Positions 1 to 9,813 of a DNA stretch of 64,000 bases are shown here, piece by piece. The stretch lies in assembly GCA_965247175.1 (NCBI GenBank), contig OZ252006.1, forward strand, positions 3,286,001 to 3,350,000, given 5' to 3'. Below the pieces are notes generated by a model, which was not told the origin of the DNA, did not search any database, and saw nothing but the letters and a program-made list of their open reading frames with translations. The translations under genes were made by a program, and so were the position numbers. Positions within the stretch are counted from its first letter, which is position 1. Every line of letters begins with the position of its first letter. Origin of the DNA: JANQMX01 sp965247175. Its GTDB lineage: Bacteria; Pseudomonadota; Alphaproteobacteria; Kiloniellales; DSM-21159.

Positions 1-64
1 GGTGGATGCTCGGAACTCGGCCCCGGGCCGAACGGCCCAGTGGGCCTCGCCCAAGCATGACGAC
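1..64 (-). repeat. Family A palindromic repeat, partial copy cut by window edge
   Basis: The first 64 bases, read on the minus strand, match the left half of the repeat at 4667-4800: the outer stem TGTCATGCTTGGGCGAG-like sequence, the GC-rich inner part, then GAGTTCCGAGCATCCAC. The other half would lie outside the window. It sits just downstream of hemW, the usual position of this family next to gene ends. Confidence 0.75.
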
Positions 65-83
65 TGAGGGTGCGGCGACGCCG

Positions 84-1274
84 CTAGCCCGCAGCCTCTA
101 ACGGTTCTTCCTGCTGCAGGTAGGCGAGCAGCGCGTTGAGCGTCCGGCGCCCAGCCGCGGTCGCGCGCAGCGCCTCGTCGTCGAGAACGAGCAAGCCCTC
201 GCTCTCCAATTCCGCCAAGCGCTCGGCCGGCAAGAGCGCCTCCGGCTCGGCGCCGAGCTCGCGGCGGAAGGCGGCGCGGGAGATGCCCTCCTCAAGCCGT
301 AGGCCGCAAAGCAGCAGCTCGCTGAGGCGCTCGGCGCCGGCGATCACCTGCTCCTGGCGGGTGGCGTGGCCAGCGGCCTCGACCGTCTCCAGCCAGGCTT
401 CCGGCGCGCGGTGCTGGCGCAGCGCCAGGCGCCGGCCGCCTTCGGCGATGCGGCTGTGGGCGCCGGGACCGACGCCGAGATAGTCCTGATAGCGCCAGTA
501 GATCAGGTTGTGCCGGCAGGCTGCGCCGGCCTTGGCGTGGTTGGAGATCTCATAGGCCGGCAGGCTGGCCCGGGTCATCTCGTCCTGCGTGACCTCGTAG
601 AGATCGGCCGCCGTCTCGTCGTCCAGGGTCTTCAGCTCGCCGCGGCGCCAGGCACCGTGGAAAGCCGTGTTTTCCTCGATGGTCAACTGATAGAGCGAGA
701 GATGCTCCGGCCCCTCGGCCAAGGCCTGGGCCAGCTCTGCCCGCCAAGCCGGCTCGCTTTGACCCGGCCGGGCATAGATCAGGTCGAAGGAGAAGCGCGG
801 AAAGGTCCGGCGCGCCAGATCGACCGCGGCCAGCGCCTCCGCCACCGAATGGCGGCGGCCGAGAAAGCGCAGCGCCTCGTCGTCGAGCGCCTGAACGCCA
901 AGAGAGACGCGGTTGACGCCGGCCGCGCGATAGCCGGCGAAGCGCTCTGCATCGGCCGAGCCCGGATTGGCTTCCAGAGTGATCTCGAGATCGGGCGCCG
1001 TGGGCCAGAGATCGCGGATAGCGGCGATCACCGCCGCCACGGTCTCCGGCGGCATGAGGGATGGCGTACCGCCGCCGAAGAAGACCGACTCGACCCGGCG
1101 CTCCGGCACCCGCCGCGCCATCTCGCTCAGCTCGCGCAGCAGGGCGGCGCGCCAGCGGCTTTGATCGACCGCCTCGCGGACATGGCTGTTGAAGTCGCAA
1201 TAGGGGCACTTGGACTGGCAGAAGGGCCAGTGCACGTAGACGCCGAGCGGATCCAGGGCCTCTGCGCCGGGCAT
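84..1274 (-). CDS. hemW: HemW-like radical SAM heme chaperone
   Basis: Radical SAM protein of the HemW (coproporphyrinogen III oxidase-like) family, thought to bind heme and hand it to acceptor proteins rather than oxidise coproporphyrinogen. The N-terminus shows VYVHWPFCQSKCPYCDF with the CxxxCxxC cluster motif, and FFGGGTPSL and LEANPG are typical SAM-barrel motifs. At about 396 aa it has the usual length. The ATG at 1274 is chosen because AGGGG lies 8 nt upstream; a GTG at 1283 overlapping the rdgB stop is an alternative. It is the last gene of the minus-strand run rph-rdgB-hemW and is probably translated from that message. True HemN enzymes carry an extra N-terminal cysteine motif that is not seen here, which favours HemW. 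Confidence 0.9.
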   Translation of the reverse strand: MPGAEALDPLGVYVHWPFCQSKCPYCDFNSHVREAVDQSRWRAALLRELSEMARRVPERRVESVFFGGGTPSLMPPETVAAVIAAIRDLWPTAPDLEITLEANPGSADAERFAGYRAAGVNRVSLGVQALDDEALRFLGRRHSVAEALAAVDLARRTFPRFSFDLIYARPGQSEPAWRAELAQALAEGPEHLSLYQLTIEENTAFHGAWRRGELKTLDDETAADLYEVTQDEMTRASLPAYEISNHAKAGAACRHNLIYWRYQDYLGVGPGAHSRIAEGGRRLALRQHRAPEAWLETVEAAGHATRQEQVIAGAERLSELLLCGLRLEEGISRAAFRRELGAEPEALLPAERLAELESEGLLVLDDEALRATAAGRRTLNALLAYLQQEEPLEAAG

Positions 1275-1279
1275 CTGCT

Positions 1280-1876
1280 TCACCCCTGGAGGTGTTCGAG
1301 CAGCTTGGCGAAGGCGCGGGCGCGGTGGCTCATGGCATGCTTGGCGGCCGGTTCCATTTCTCCGAAGGTAATGTCGTGGCCCTCGGGACGAAAGATCGGG
1401 TCATAGCCGAAGCCCTGGTCGCCGCGCGGCGGCCACACCAGGTCGCCGTCGACACGCCCTTCGAAAACCTCCGCACCGCCTCCGGGGAAGGCGAGACAGA
1501 GCGCGCAGACGAAATAGGCGCTGCGGTCGGCCTTGCCGTCGAGTTCACGCTCAACCGTCTCCATCGCCATGCCGAAGTCGCGATCGGGCCCGGCCCAGCG
1601 GGCTGAGTGAATGCCCGGCGCCCCGTTCAGGGCCGGAACCGCCAGCCCGGAGTCGTCGGAGAGGGCCGGCAAGCCGCTGCCTTCTGCGACGAAGCGCGCC
1701 TTGAGCTCGGCATTGGCGCCAAAGGTGTCGCCGGTCTCCTCCGGCTCCTCCAAACCAAGCTCTCCCGCCGAGACGACGGCCAGCCCGAGCGGCTCCAGAA
1801 GCTCCCTAATCTCCCGCACCTTGCCGGCGTTGTGGCTGGCGATGACGATGCGGTTGCCAGGGATCTCGACACTCAT
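1280..1876 (-). CDS. rdgB: RdgB/HAM1 non-canonical purine NTP pyrophosphatase
   Basis: Hydrolyses dITP, ITP and XTP to monophosphates, keeping deaminated purines out of DNA and RNA. The 198-aa protein shows the substrate-binding start IVIASHNAGKVREI, the catalytic segment DDSGLAVPALNGAPGIHSAR, and the later GFGYDPIF and KHAMSHRARA motifs of the family; length is normal. Its ATG lies 2 nt from the rph stop and its stop lies 5 nt before the preferred hemW start, so the three genes form a tightly packed operon. The rph-rdgB-hemW order is common in Alphaproteobacteria. Confidence 0.95.
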   Translation of the reverse strand: MSVEIPGNRIVIASHNAGKVREIRELLEPLGLAVVSAGELGLEEPEETGDTFGANAELKARFVAEGSGLPALSDDSGLAVPALNGAPGIHSARWAGPDRDFGMAMETVERELDGKADRSAYFVCALCLAFPGGGAEVFEGRVDGDLVWPPRGDQGFGYDPIFRPEGHDITFGEMEPAAKHAMSHRARAFAKLLEHLQG

Positions 1877-1878
1877 CG

Positions 1879-2595
1879 CTAGCCCTCGAGCGCGGCGCGC
1901 TGCAACGCGAAGAGCTCGGCCACCCCCAGGCGCGCCAGGCTCAGCATCTCCTCGAACTCGGGCGCGGAGAAGGGATGCTCTTCGGCGGTCGCCTGCACCT
2001 CGACCAGGCGCTCATCGGTGGTGAGGACGAAGTTTGCATCGGCCTCGGCGGAGGAATCCTCGTCGTAATCGAGATCGAGCAGCGCTTTGCCCGAAACGAT
2101 CCCGCAGGACACGGCAGCGACCTGGGTGGTCACCGGGCTCTTCTTGATGACGCTGAGTCCGATCAGGTGATCGAAGGCCTGCTGCAAGGCCACGTAGGCG
2201 CCGGTGATCGCCGCCGTGCGCGTACCGCCGTCAGCCTGCAGCACATCGCAGTCGATCCGGATCTGCAGCTCGCCGAATCCGGACATGTCCGTCACCGCCC
2301 GCAGCGAGCGGCCGATCAGGCGCTGAATCTCCTGGGTACGGCCGCTTTGCTTGCCGCGGCTGGCCTCGCGAGCCGTACGCGTGCCGGTGGACCGCGGCAG
2401 CATGCCGTACTCGGCGGTGATCCAGCCCTTGCCGCTGTTCTTCATCCAGCCCGGCACGACGGTTTCGATACTGGCGGTGCAGAGCACGTGGGTATCGCCG
2501 AAACGGGCCAGGCAGGACCCCTCGGCATACTTGCTGGCGCCGGCTTCGAGGACGATGGAACGCAGCTCGTTCGGCTTGCGGCCGCTTGGGCGCAT
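1879..2595 (-). CDS. rph: Ribonuclease PH
   Basis: Phosphorolytic 3' exoribonuclease that trims tRNA precursors. The 238-aa product begins MRPSGRKPNELR and contains GEGS-type segment YAEGSCLARFGDTHVLCT, the TEYGMLPR-like AEYGMLPRSTGTR and the DCDVLQADGGTRTA catalytic region, all diagnostic of RNase PH. The reading frame is open upstream to 3039, but that part lies antisense to hrcA and has no family similarity, so the ATG at 2595 is taken as the start. It is transcribed divergently from hrcA across about 156 bp and heads the rph-rdgB-hemW operon. Confidence 0.95.
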   Translation of the reverse strand: MRPSGRKPNELRSIVLEAGASKYAEGSCLARFGDTHVLCTASIETVVPGWMKNSGKGWITAEYGMLPRSTGTRTAREASRGKQSGRTQEIQRLIGRSLRAVTDMSGFGELQIRIDCDVLQADGGTRTAAITGAYVALQQAFDHLIGLSVIKKSPVTTQVAAVSCGIVSGKALLDLDYDEDSSAEADANFVLTTDERLVEVQATAEEHPFSAPEFEEMLSLARLGVAELFALQRAALEG

Positions 2596-2694
2596 AGGTT
2601 TTCCCCTTAATTTGAGCCCCCAGCGCATGGGCCGGAAAGCGGATGTTCGTGCGCAAATGGTGCCAGACAGCTCAACAGACCCTGAGCCGACCGC

Positions 2695-2723
2695 GTTGAA
2701 AGCGGCCCGAGCATGGATTAGAT
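2695..2723 (+). promoter_or_regulatory. Weak sigma-32-like promoter before hrcA-grpE
   Basis: GTTG at 2695-2698, then exactly 18 nt, then ATTAGAT at 2717-2723. Against the alphaproteobacterial RpoH pattern CTTG-N17/18-CYTATNT this misses one base in the -35 and two in the -10. The position, 29 nt before the hrcA ATG, is right, but the match is modest. No CIRCE inverted repeat was found here. Confidence 0.3.
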
Positions 2724-2751
2724 CCTGCCGGTGGACCGGATGGCACCTGAA

Positions 2752-3843
2752 ATGAGCAATTCTCAGGAGATAAATGGCGAGCTGCCGGTTGTCGAGCAGC
2801 TCAGCGAGCGTTCGCGCGACATTTTCCGGCAGATCGTCGAAGCTTACGTCGAAACCGGCGCGCCGATCGGCTCGCGCACACTGTCGCGCAAGCTCGGGCT
2901 CGGCCTGTCGCCGGCGACGATTCGCAACGTCATGGCGGACCTGGAGGAGTTCGGCCTCCTGATGGCGCCGCACACCTCGGCCGGGCGCCTGCCGACCGAG
3001 CTCGGCCTGCGCCTCTACGTCCGCGGCCTCCTGCAGCACGGCAATCTCAGCGAGGATGAGCAGCGCAGCATCGAGCAGAGCTTCGCCGGCAGCGGCCAGA
3101 GCTTCACGGGCATGCTGGAGGAGGCCTCGCAGGTGCTCTCAGGCCTGTCGCGCTGCGCGGGGCTGGTCACCGCCCCGACCAACGAAGGCCCGCTGAAGCA
3201 TATCGAATTCGTCGCCCTTGGGCCCGGCCGGGCCCTGGTGGTGATGGTGACCCAGTCGGGTCAGGTCGAGAATCGCATCATCGACGTGCCGCTTGGTCTG
3301 CCGCCCTCCTCGCTGGTCGAAGCGGGCAACTTCCTGGCCAACCGCATGAGCGGGCGCCGGCTGCTCGAGGCCAAGCAGGAGATCCTGGCCGAGCTGACGG
3401 CGCATAAGGCCGAGCTCGACCAGCTGACCACGCGGGTGGTCGAAGCGGGTCTTGCCACCTGGGCGGAAACCGGCGGCGGCGGCGCGCTGATCGTGCGCGG
3501 CCAGGCCCAGCTGCTCGATGACGTCAATGCGCTGGAGGATCTGGAGCGCATCCGGCACCTCTTCTCGACCCTCGAGAGCAAGGAAGCCACCATCAAGCTG
3601 ATGGAGCTGACCGAGACCGCCGAGGGCGTGCAGATCTTCATCGGCTCGGAAAACGAGCTCTTCGGACTTTCGGGTTGTTCCGTCGTGATCGCGCCGTACA
3701 ACGATAGCCGCGGCGGGGTGGTGGGCGCCGTCGGGGTGATCGGGCCGACCCGGATCGACTACGCCCGCATCATTCCCATGGTAGACTACACCGCCAAGGT
3801 CATGGGGCGTATGGCTGAGCGCGTCCACGGAACAACGAGATAG
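2752..3843 (+). CDS. hrcA: Heat-inducible transcription repressor HrcA
   Basis: Repressor of the groE-type heat-shock regulon, binding CIRCE operators. The N-terminus carries the winged-helix segment SERSRDIFRQIVEAYVETG followed by PIGSRTLSRK and LSPATIRNVMADLEE, the typical HrcA DNA-binding domain; the remaining ~260 residues form the HrcA-specific dimerisation region ending in VGVIGPTRIDYARIIPMVDY, a family signature. From the ATG at 2752 it is 363 aa; in-frame starts at 2740 and 2731 (GTG) are possible but lack a better ribosome site. grpE follows after 13 nt, so the two are cotranscribed. No CIRCE site is visible near any gene in this window, so its targets are presumably elsewhere. Confidence 0.95.
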   Translation: MSNSQEINGELPVVEQLSERSRDIFRQIVEAYVETGAPIGSRTLSRKLGLGLSPATIRNVMADLEEFGLLMAPHTSAGRLPTELGLRLYVRGLLQHGNLSEDEQRSIEQSFAGSGQSFTGMLEEASQVLSGLSRCAGLVTAPTNEGPLKHIEFVALGPGRALVVMVTQSGQVENRIIDVPLGLPPSSLVEAGNFLANRMSGRRLLEAKQEILAELTAHKAELDQLTTRVVEAGLATWAETGGGGALIVRGQAQLLDDVNALEDLERIRHLFSTLESKEATIKLMELTETAEGVQIFIGSENELFGLSGCSVVIAPYNDSRGGVVGAVGVIGPTRIDYARIIPMVDYTAKVMGRMAERVHGTTR

Positions 3844-3856
3844 CACGGGATTTGCC

Positions 3857-4606
3857 ATGAACGAGGGCACCAAGGACAAGCCGATCACCGAAGAGGACGT
3901 GGCGCGCGTCCTCGGCGAAGGCTGCGGCGCCGAGCCGGCCGAGCAGCCGGCCGGCAAGGCCGAGGCGCCGGAAGCGGCCGCCAAGCCGGCAGCCGCCGAG
4001 GCAGAGCCCGAAACCGCCAAGCCCGCGGCCGGGCGGGCCGAAGCGGCCGCCCACCCGCGCATTGCCAAGCTCGAGGCCGAGGTTGCCCAGCTCAAGGAGC
4101 AGCTGCTGCGCGAGCTTGCCGAGGGCGAGAACCTGCGCAAGCGCTTCGCCCGAGAGCGGGAAGAGCAGGCGAAGTATGCCGTGGCACCTCTGGCCAAGGA
4201 TCTGCTGCCTGCGGTCGACAACCTGCGCCGCGCCTTGGACAGCATTCCCGCCGAGGCCGTCGGCGTGGACGAGCGCCTCAAAGGGCTGATGGCCGGCATC
4301 GAGATGACGGAAAAGGCCGTGCTGGACGCCCTCGCCAAGCACCACATCACCGTCGTCGACCCCAAGGGCGAGAAGATGGACCCGCACCGCCACGAGGCCA
4401 TGGTCGAGATTCCCGATGCCGAGACGCCGGCGGGTCATGTGTCCCAGGTCTTCGAGAAGGGCTATCTGATGCTCGACCGGCTCTTGCGGCCGGCGCGGGT
4501 GGCCGTCTCCAAGGGTGGCCCGCCCGCCGCCCCCGGCGCCGGCCCGCAGGCCGCCGGACCGGGCCAAGGCAACGAGCCCGGCACCAAGTTCGACACCAAG
4601 GTCTGA
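3857..4606 (+). CDS. grpE: GrpE nucleotide exchange factor
   Basis: Promotes ADP release from DnaK. The 249-aa protein has an N-terminal alanine/proline/glutamate-rich stretch (residues ~18-75), a long coiled-coil helix (KLEAEVAQLKEQLLRELAEG, then RKRFAREREEQAKYA), and the beta domain with MDPHRHEAMVEIP and GYLMLDRLLRPARVAVSKG, the GrpE signature. It is longer than the E. coli protein because of low-complexity Ala/Pro/Gly tails at both ends. It follows hrcA by 13 nt and lies 1.5 kb upstream of dnaK, with two minus-strand genes in between. Confidence 0.95.
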   Translation: MNEGTKDKPITEEDVARVLGEGCGAEPAEQPAGKAEAPEAAAKPAAAEAEPETAKPAAGRAEAAAHPRIAKLEAEVAQLKEQLLRELAEGENLRKRFAREREEQAKYAVAPLAKDLLPAVDNLRRALDSIPAEAVGVDERLKGLMAGIEMTEKAVLDALAKHHITVVDPKGEKMDPHRHEAMVEIPDAETPAGHVSQVFEKGYLMLDRLLRPARVAVSKGGPPAAPGAGPQAAGPGQGNEPGTKFDTKV

Positions 4607-4666
4607 CGCACGTCGGCACCTTGTGCCGATATACGAATGCTCGGCCGGTGGCGCCACTTCTCTGGT

Positions 4667-4800
4667 TGTCATGCTTGGGCGAGGCCCACTGGACCGTCAG
4701 GTCCGGGGCCGAGTTCCGAGCATCCACGGCAAGGCTTGGCCCAGGCCGAGACGTGGACCCTCGGAACTCGCCACTACCGTGGCTCGCCCAAGGGTGACAT
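4667..4800 (+). repeat. Family A palindromic repeat, complete copy
   Basis: Two nested inverted repeats. The outer pair is TGTCATGCTTGGGCGAG against CTCGCCCAAGGGTGACA (15 of 17 positions pair). The inner pair is GAGTTCCGAGCATCCAC against GTGGACCCTCGGAACTC (15 of 17). Related copies lie at 1-64, 23952-24037, 52316-52428, 55266-55309 and 60182-60314. It fills most of the 293-bp gap between the convergent grpE and alkB-like genes; nothing else is recognisable in that gap. Confidence 0.85.
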
Positions 4801-4899
4801 TCGAAGACAGACGGTCGATGCCGTGCTTGCCAAGCCCTCCGAGGGTGTTGGGGGAGACAACAAGGTCTATGGCATCGCCCTCTGGGGTCACTCCACAGA

Positions 4900-5559
4900 C
4901 TAACCGCGGCTCACCCGTCGCAGAGTAAGATTGACCCGGCGCACGCCGGGCAGCCTGTCCTGCGGCAGCAAGGCGCTGCTGCCTGGATAGATGCGGTCGA
5001 TCCCGTGGTAGCAGTGACGCGCCGCGCCGCCGAGCACGACAAGCGCGCCGCTGTGCAGCTTCAAGGACCTGGTCGGGTCGCGCCGCCGCCCGCCGCCGAT
5101 GCGAAACAAAGCCGTATCCCCCAGCGAGACCGAGACCACCGGCGCATCCGCAGCCTCCTCGTCCTGGTCGATGTGGAGGCCCATCTTGGCGCCGGCGCGG
5201 TAGAGATTGACCAGACAGGCTTCCGGCGGGTCGGCATAGTCGCCGTGGCGGAACCAGAGGTCGAGCAGCCGCGCCGGGATGGGCGGCCAGGGACGGCCGC
5301 TTTCCGGATGCTGCGCTTGATAGCGGTAGCCGCCCGCCTGGTCGGTCACCCAACCCAGCGGCCCGCAATTGGTCATGGTAACGCTGAGCGGATGGCCACT
5401 TTTCGGCATGCGCGGCTGATAGGCCGGCGCGGCGTCCAGAACAGCCAGGACATCCGCCAGCAGGGCGGCCTGCTCGCTCTCGTCGAGGGCGGCGGGCAAG
5501 ACCTTGAAGCCGCTCGGAAAGCCGCCATGCAGGGTGTCCGCGGGCTGCGCCAGCGCCAT
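4900..5559 (-). CDS. alkB: AlkB-like 2-oxoglutarate/Fe(II) dioxygenase
   Basis: Likely repairs N-alkylated bases (1-methyladenine, 3-methylcytosine) by oxidative demethylation. The 219-aa protein shows the iron-binding H129-x-D131 in GLHIDQDE, the distal histidine H185 in RHCYHGIDRI and the 2-oxoglutarate arginines in RRVNLTLRRV at the C-terminus; SVTMTNCGPLGW and NLYRAGAKMG match the AlkB nucleotide-recognition lid and neighbouring strand. The spacing of these residues is close to E. coli AlkB. It begins 6 nt after the stop of a small membrane-protein gene on the same strand, so the two are probably cotranscribed. No ada gene is nearby. Confidence 0.9.
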   Translation of the reverse strand: MALAQPADTLHGGFPSGFKVLPAALDESEQAALLADVLAVLDAAPAYQPRMPKSGHPLSVTMTNCGPLGWVTDQAGGYRYQAQHPESGRPWPPIPARLLDLWFRHGDYADPPEACLVNLYRAGAKMGLHIDQDEEAADAPVVSVSLGDTALFRIGGGRRRDPTRSLKLHSGALVVLGGAARHCYHGIDRIYPGSSALLPQDRLPGVRRVNLTLRRVSRG

Positions 5560-5565
5560 CGCGGC

Positions 5566-5799
5566 TCAGCTCTTGTTGCGTTCCGCCGCGCGGTTGGCGA
5601 GCCGGCGGAAGAAGAAATAGAGCAGGGCGCCGATCAGACCGAGGATAAACCCGAACTCGGTCACCTGCGGGCTCTTGAAGTAGCCTTCCCCGACCAGAAT
5701 CAGCAGGCCGCCGACGAAGACGTTGGCCAGCATCAGGTTCTGGATGACGCGATAGATACTGTCCTGCCGGGGGTCGTCTTTGGGGTCTTCCTCGTCCAT
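5566..5799 (-). CDS. Small two-helix membrane protein
   Basis: A 77-aa protein with an acidic N-terminus (MDEEDPKDDPRQDS), two hydrophobic segments (about NLMLANVFVGGLLILVGEGY and FGFILGLIGALLYFFF) and a basic C-terminal tail (RRLANRAAERNKS). The charge pattern suggests two transmembrane helices with both ends cytoplasmic. It is immediately upstream of the alkB-like gene and divergent from dnaK. I do not recognise the family and assign no function. Confidence 0.7.
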   Translation of the reverse strand: MDEEDPKDDPRQDSIYRVIQNLMLANVFVGGLLILVGEGYFKSPQVTEFGFILGLIGALLYFFFRRLANRAAERNKS

Positions 5800-5840
5800 C
5801 TCTCCAGGTCCTAAGGGGCGGGGCGGCAGGCCCCGCGCCA

Positions 5841-5859
5841 GTCGGACGCAATGTCCGAC
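5841..5859. promoter_or_regulatory. Inverted repeat between small membrane gene and dnaK
   Basis: GTCGGAC-GCAAT-GTCCGAC forms perfect 7-bp arms around a 5-nt spacer, about 40 bp upstream of the 77-aa gene start. It could be an operator for that gene or a chance hairpin; no regulator is identified. Confidence 0.3.
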
Positions 5860-5914
5860 GAATTCGACATAGGCGACGCAGGCAGCATCAGAAGGCTATT
5901 TCACACCGGGAGTG

Positions 5915-5943
5915 CCTTGAGTCTGCACGGCCTTTTTCCCATA
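5915..5943 (+). promoter_or_regulatory. Sigma-32 (RpoH) promoter of dnaK
   Basis: CTTG at 5915-5918, 18 nt, then CCCATAT at 5937-5943. This fits the alphaproteobacterial heat-shock consensus CTTG-N17/18-CYTATNT with a single mismatch. It lies about 135 nt upstream of the dnaK ATG, giving a long leader. Confidence 0.65.
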
Positions 5944-6079
5944 TAGCGCCTGTGTCCGGTGGCTTGTTACGCCGGAAGGCCCATGGCCGCCCCACGGGAC
6001 CACATTCATTCCATAGGGACCCAACCGCGGCGCTTTACAAGGCCGCAAGTGAGGTCTGCTGAAAAAGGAGCGAGAAAGT

Positions 6080-8005
<1,926 letters not shown>

Positions 8006-8021
8006 CCGATGCAATCCATGG

Positions 8022-8046
8022 GGCCGGCCGCAAGGCCGGCCTCTTT
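8022..8046 (+). terminator. Rho-independent terminator after dnaK
   Basis: GGCCGGCC-GCAA-GGCCGGCC is an 8-bp perfect stem with a GNRA-type tetraloop followed by TCTTT, 16 nt after the dnaK stop. The short T tract suggests partial termination, which would lower dnaJ relative to dnaK. Confidence 0.65.
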
Positions 8047-8201
8047 GGATCTCGTTCTTGCCAAGGCATCGATCGGTGATGCACGAAAAGACCAACAACA
8101 AGCGAAACCGTGACGCACTTGCCGCCTTTGGAACGCGGTGGGCGAGCTTAGGCGACCCGATGGCGCCGGCTGGCGCCATGGGTTACTGAGGGCACCGCGA
8201 C

Positions 8202-9344
8202 ATGGCCAAGGCGGATTTCTATCAGGTATTGGGCGTCAGCCGCACCGCCAGTGCGGAGGACATCAAGCGAGCCTATCGCAAGAAGGCGATGGACCTGCAT
8301 CCGGACCGCAACCCCAACGATCCGGAGGCCGAGCGCGGCTTCAAGGAAGTGAACGAGGCCTACGCTGTCCTCAAGGACGATCAAAGCCGCGCCGCCTATG
8401 ACCGCTTCGGCCATGCCGCCTTCGAGGGCGCCGGAGCCGGCGGGCCGGGCGCCGGCAACTTCGATTTCGGCGGCTTTGCCGACATCTTCGACGAGATGTT
8501 CGGCGAGTTCATGGGGGGCAGCAAGCGCGGCCCGCGCCAGCAGTCGAGCGGCCGCCAGGGCGCCGATCTCCGCTACAACATGGAGATCACACTAGAGGAG
8601 GCCTACAACGGCAAGGAAGCGCAAATCCGCGTTCCCACCACCGTCACCTGCGAGGCCTGCAACGGCACCGGCGCCGAGCCCGGCTCGCAGCCGACCACCT
8701 GCCCGACCTGCGCCGGCCGAGGCCGCGTCCGCGCCCAGCAGGGCTTCTTCACCATCGAGCGCACCTGCCCGACCTGCGGCGGCCAGGGCCGCATCATCGA
8801 GAACCCCTGCACGTCCTGCAGCGGCACCGGCCGCACCGAGAAGACCAAGACCCTGCAGGTCAACATTCCGCCGGGCGTCGAGGACGGCACCCGCATCCGC
8901 CTGGCCGAGGAAGGGGAGGCCGGCCTGCGCGGCGGGCCGCCGGGCGATCTCTACATTTTCCTGAGCCTCAAGCCGCACCGCTTCTTCAAGCGCGACGGCG
9001 CCAACCTCTACTGCCGCGTGCCGCTGCCGCTGACCACCGCGGCCCTGGGCGGCACCATCGAGGTGCCGACGATCGACGGCTCGCGCGCCAGCGTCAACGT
9101 CCCCGAAGGCACCCAGAGCGGCCAGCAGTTCCGCCTGCGCGGCAAGGGCATGAGCATCATCCGCAGCGGCGCCAAGGGCGATCTCTACATCCACATCGAG
9201 GTGGAGACGCCGCGCAACCTAACCCGCCGGCAGAAAGAGCTGCTGCGCGAGTTCGAGGAAGAAAGCGACCCCGCCAGCGCCCATCCGGAGAGCCACGGCT
9301 TCTTCAGCCGTGTGAAGGAGTTCTTCGAGGACCTCACCGAGTAG
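8202..9344 (+). CDS. dnaJ: Chaperone protein DnaJ (Hsp40)
   Basis: Class I J-protein that delivers substrates to DnaK and stimulates its ATPase. The 380-aa protein has the J domain (residues ~4-70) with the HPD motif in MDLHPDRNP, a Gly/Phe-rich region with FDFGGFADIFDEMFGEF, and four zinc-binding repeats CEACNGTG, CPTCAGRG, CPTCGGQG and CTSCSGTG, then the two C-terminal substrate-binding domains. All features are intact. It lies 196 bp after dnaK beyond the hairpin; no clear sigma-32 promoter is visible in that gap. Confidence 0.98.
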   Translation: MAKADFYQVLGVSRTASAEDIKRAYRKKAMDLHPDRNPNDPEAERGFKEVNEAYAVLKDDQSRAAYDRFGHAAFEGAGAGGPGAGNFDFGGFADIFDEMFGEFMGGSKRGPRQQSSGRQGADLRYNMEITLEEAYNGKEAQIRVPTTVTCEACNGTGAEPGSQPTTCPTCAGRGRVRAQQGFFTIERTCPTCGGQGRIIENPCTSCSGTGRTEKTKTLQVNIPPGVEDGTRIRLAEEGEAGLRGGPPGDLYIFLSLKPHRFFKRDGANLYCRVPLPLTTAALGGTIEVPTIDGSRASVNVPEGTQSGQQFRLRGKGMSIIRSGAKGDLYIHIEVETPRNLTRRQKELLREFEEESDPASAHPESHGFFSRVKEFFEDLTE

Positions 9345-9386
9345 GGGTGGGGGTTTCCAGGCGCAGACCCCGCAGCACCGAAGACC

Positions 9387-9493
9387 GTCATCCCGGCCAA
9401 GAACTTCGCGCCAGCGAAGGACGCGAGCCGGGATCCATGTCGACGTTCCGCGCTGGCTGATGAATGGACCCCGGCTCAAGGCCGGGGTGACAG
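9387..9493 (-). repeat. Family B palindromic repeat
   Basis: Bounded by GTCATCCCGGCCAAG on the left and CAAGGCCGGGGTGACAG on the right, with GGGATCCATG and GATGAATGGACCCCGG inside. Read on the minus strand it matches the copies at 24074-24232, 33707-33803, 52461-52635 and 60350-60518. It is the shorter version, lacking the longer middle segment. Confidence 0.8.
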
Positions 9494-9570
9494 TCTCTGG
9501 TGAGGCCCTCCCTCTTCTTCGGCACCGGCCCACAGCTCCGTCCGGTCGTTTTTCTTTCCCTGTCGGGACT

Positions 9571-9684
9571 CTGTTCCGTCCCACTCCCCACCCGGCCACC
9601 CCACTGTCCACAATTCCGTGGGCTCGCGGAGCGAGGTGCGCAGCAGGGGTGGGGGAGTGGGACGGAACAGAACGGCGCGCCTCC
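9571..9684 (-). repeat. Family C long-palindrome repeat
   Basis: Left arm CTGTTCCGTCCCACTCCCC, right arm GGGGGAGTGGGACGGAACAG, then AACGGCGCGCC. The minus strand reads GGAGGCGCGCCGTTCTGTTC, the same as the left end of the 21.8-kb copy. The interior GGAATTGTGGACAG segment (here inverted, CTGTCCACAATTCC) is shared with that copy, so this one is in the opposite orientation. It has a larger loop than the other two copies. Confidence 0.8.
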
Positions 9685-9730
9685 TTACGACGACTGAAGC
9701 GATCACAGCAAAGGCGCGCCCTAGAAGACC

Positions 9731-9750
9731 CCGGTCGCGCCAGCGACCGG
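9731..9750 (+). terminator. Hairpin, possible terminator
   Basis: CCGGTCGC-GCCA-GCGACCGG is a perfect 8-bp stem followed by TAACATTTT. It lies between dnaJ and the 87-aa gene. The tail is not a clean T run, so termination is uncertain. Confidence 0.35.
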
Positions 9751-9813
9751 TAACATTTTATGAAGATGCCTCTGATAGGGAGGTGGGGTCTCGATCATCC
9801 GAGAGGCTGACCC

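Larger units (their letters stand above)
9345..9813. other. Gene-free stretch filled with repeats
   Basis: This 469-bp gap between dnaJ and the 87-aa gene holds a family B repeat (9387-9493), a family C palindrome (9571-9684) and a hairpin at 9731-9750. Open frames across it are short, lie inside the palindromes and look like no protein. Confidence 0.7.

Noticed and set aside
2596..3039. N-terminal extension of ribonuclease PH
   Set aside because: RNase PH homologues start at MRPSGR; the extension is antisense to hrcA.
4697..5851. 384-codon minus-strand frame spanning a repeat and the alkB-like gene
   Set aside because: Arg/Pro-rich translation, overlaps AlkB motifs in the correct frame and runs through a family A palindrome.
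8057..8085. CTTG upstream of dnaJ as a sigma-32 -35 element
   Set aside because: No CYTATNT-like -10 lies 17-18 nt downstream.
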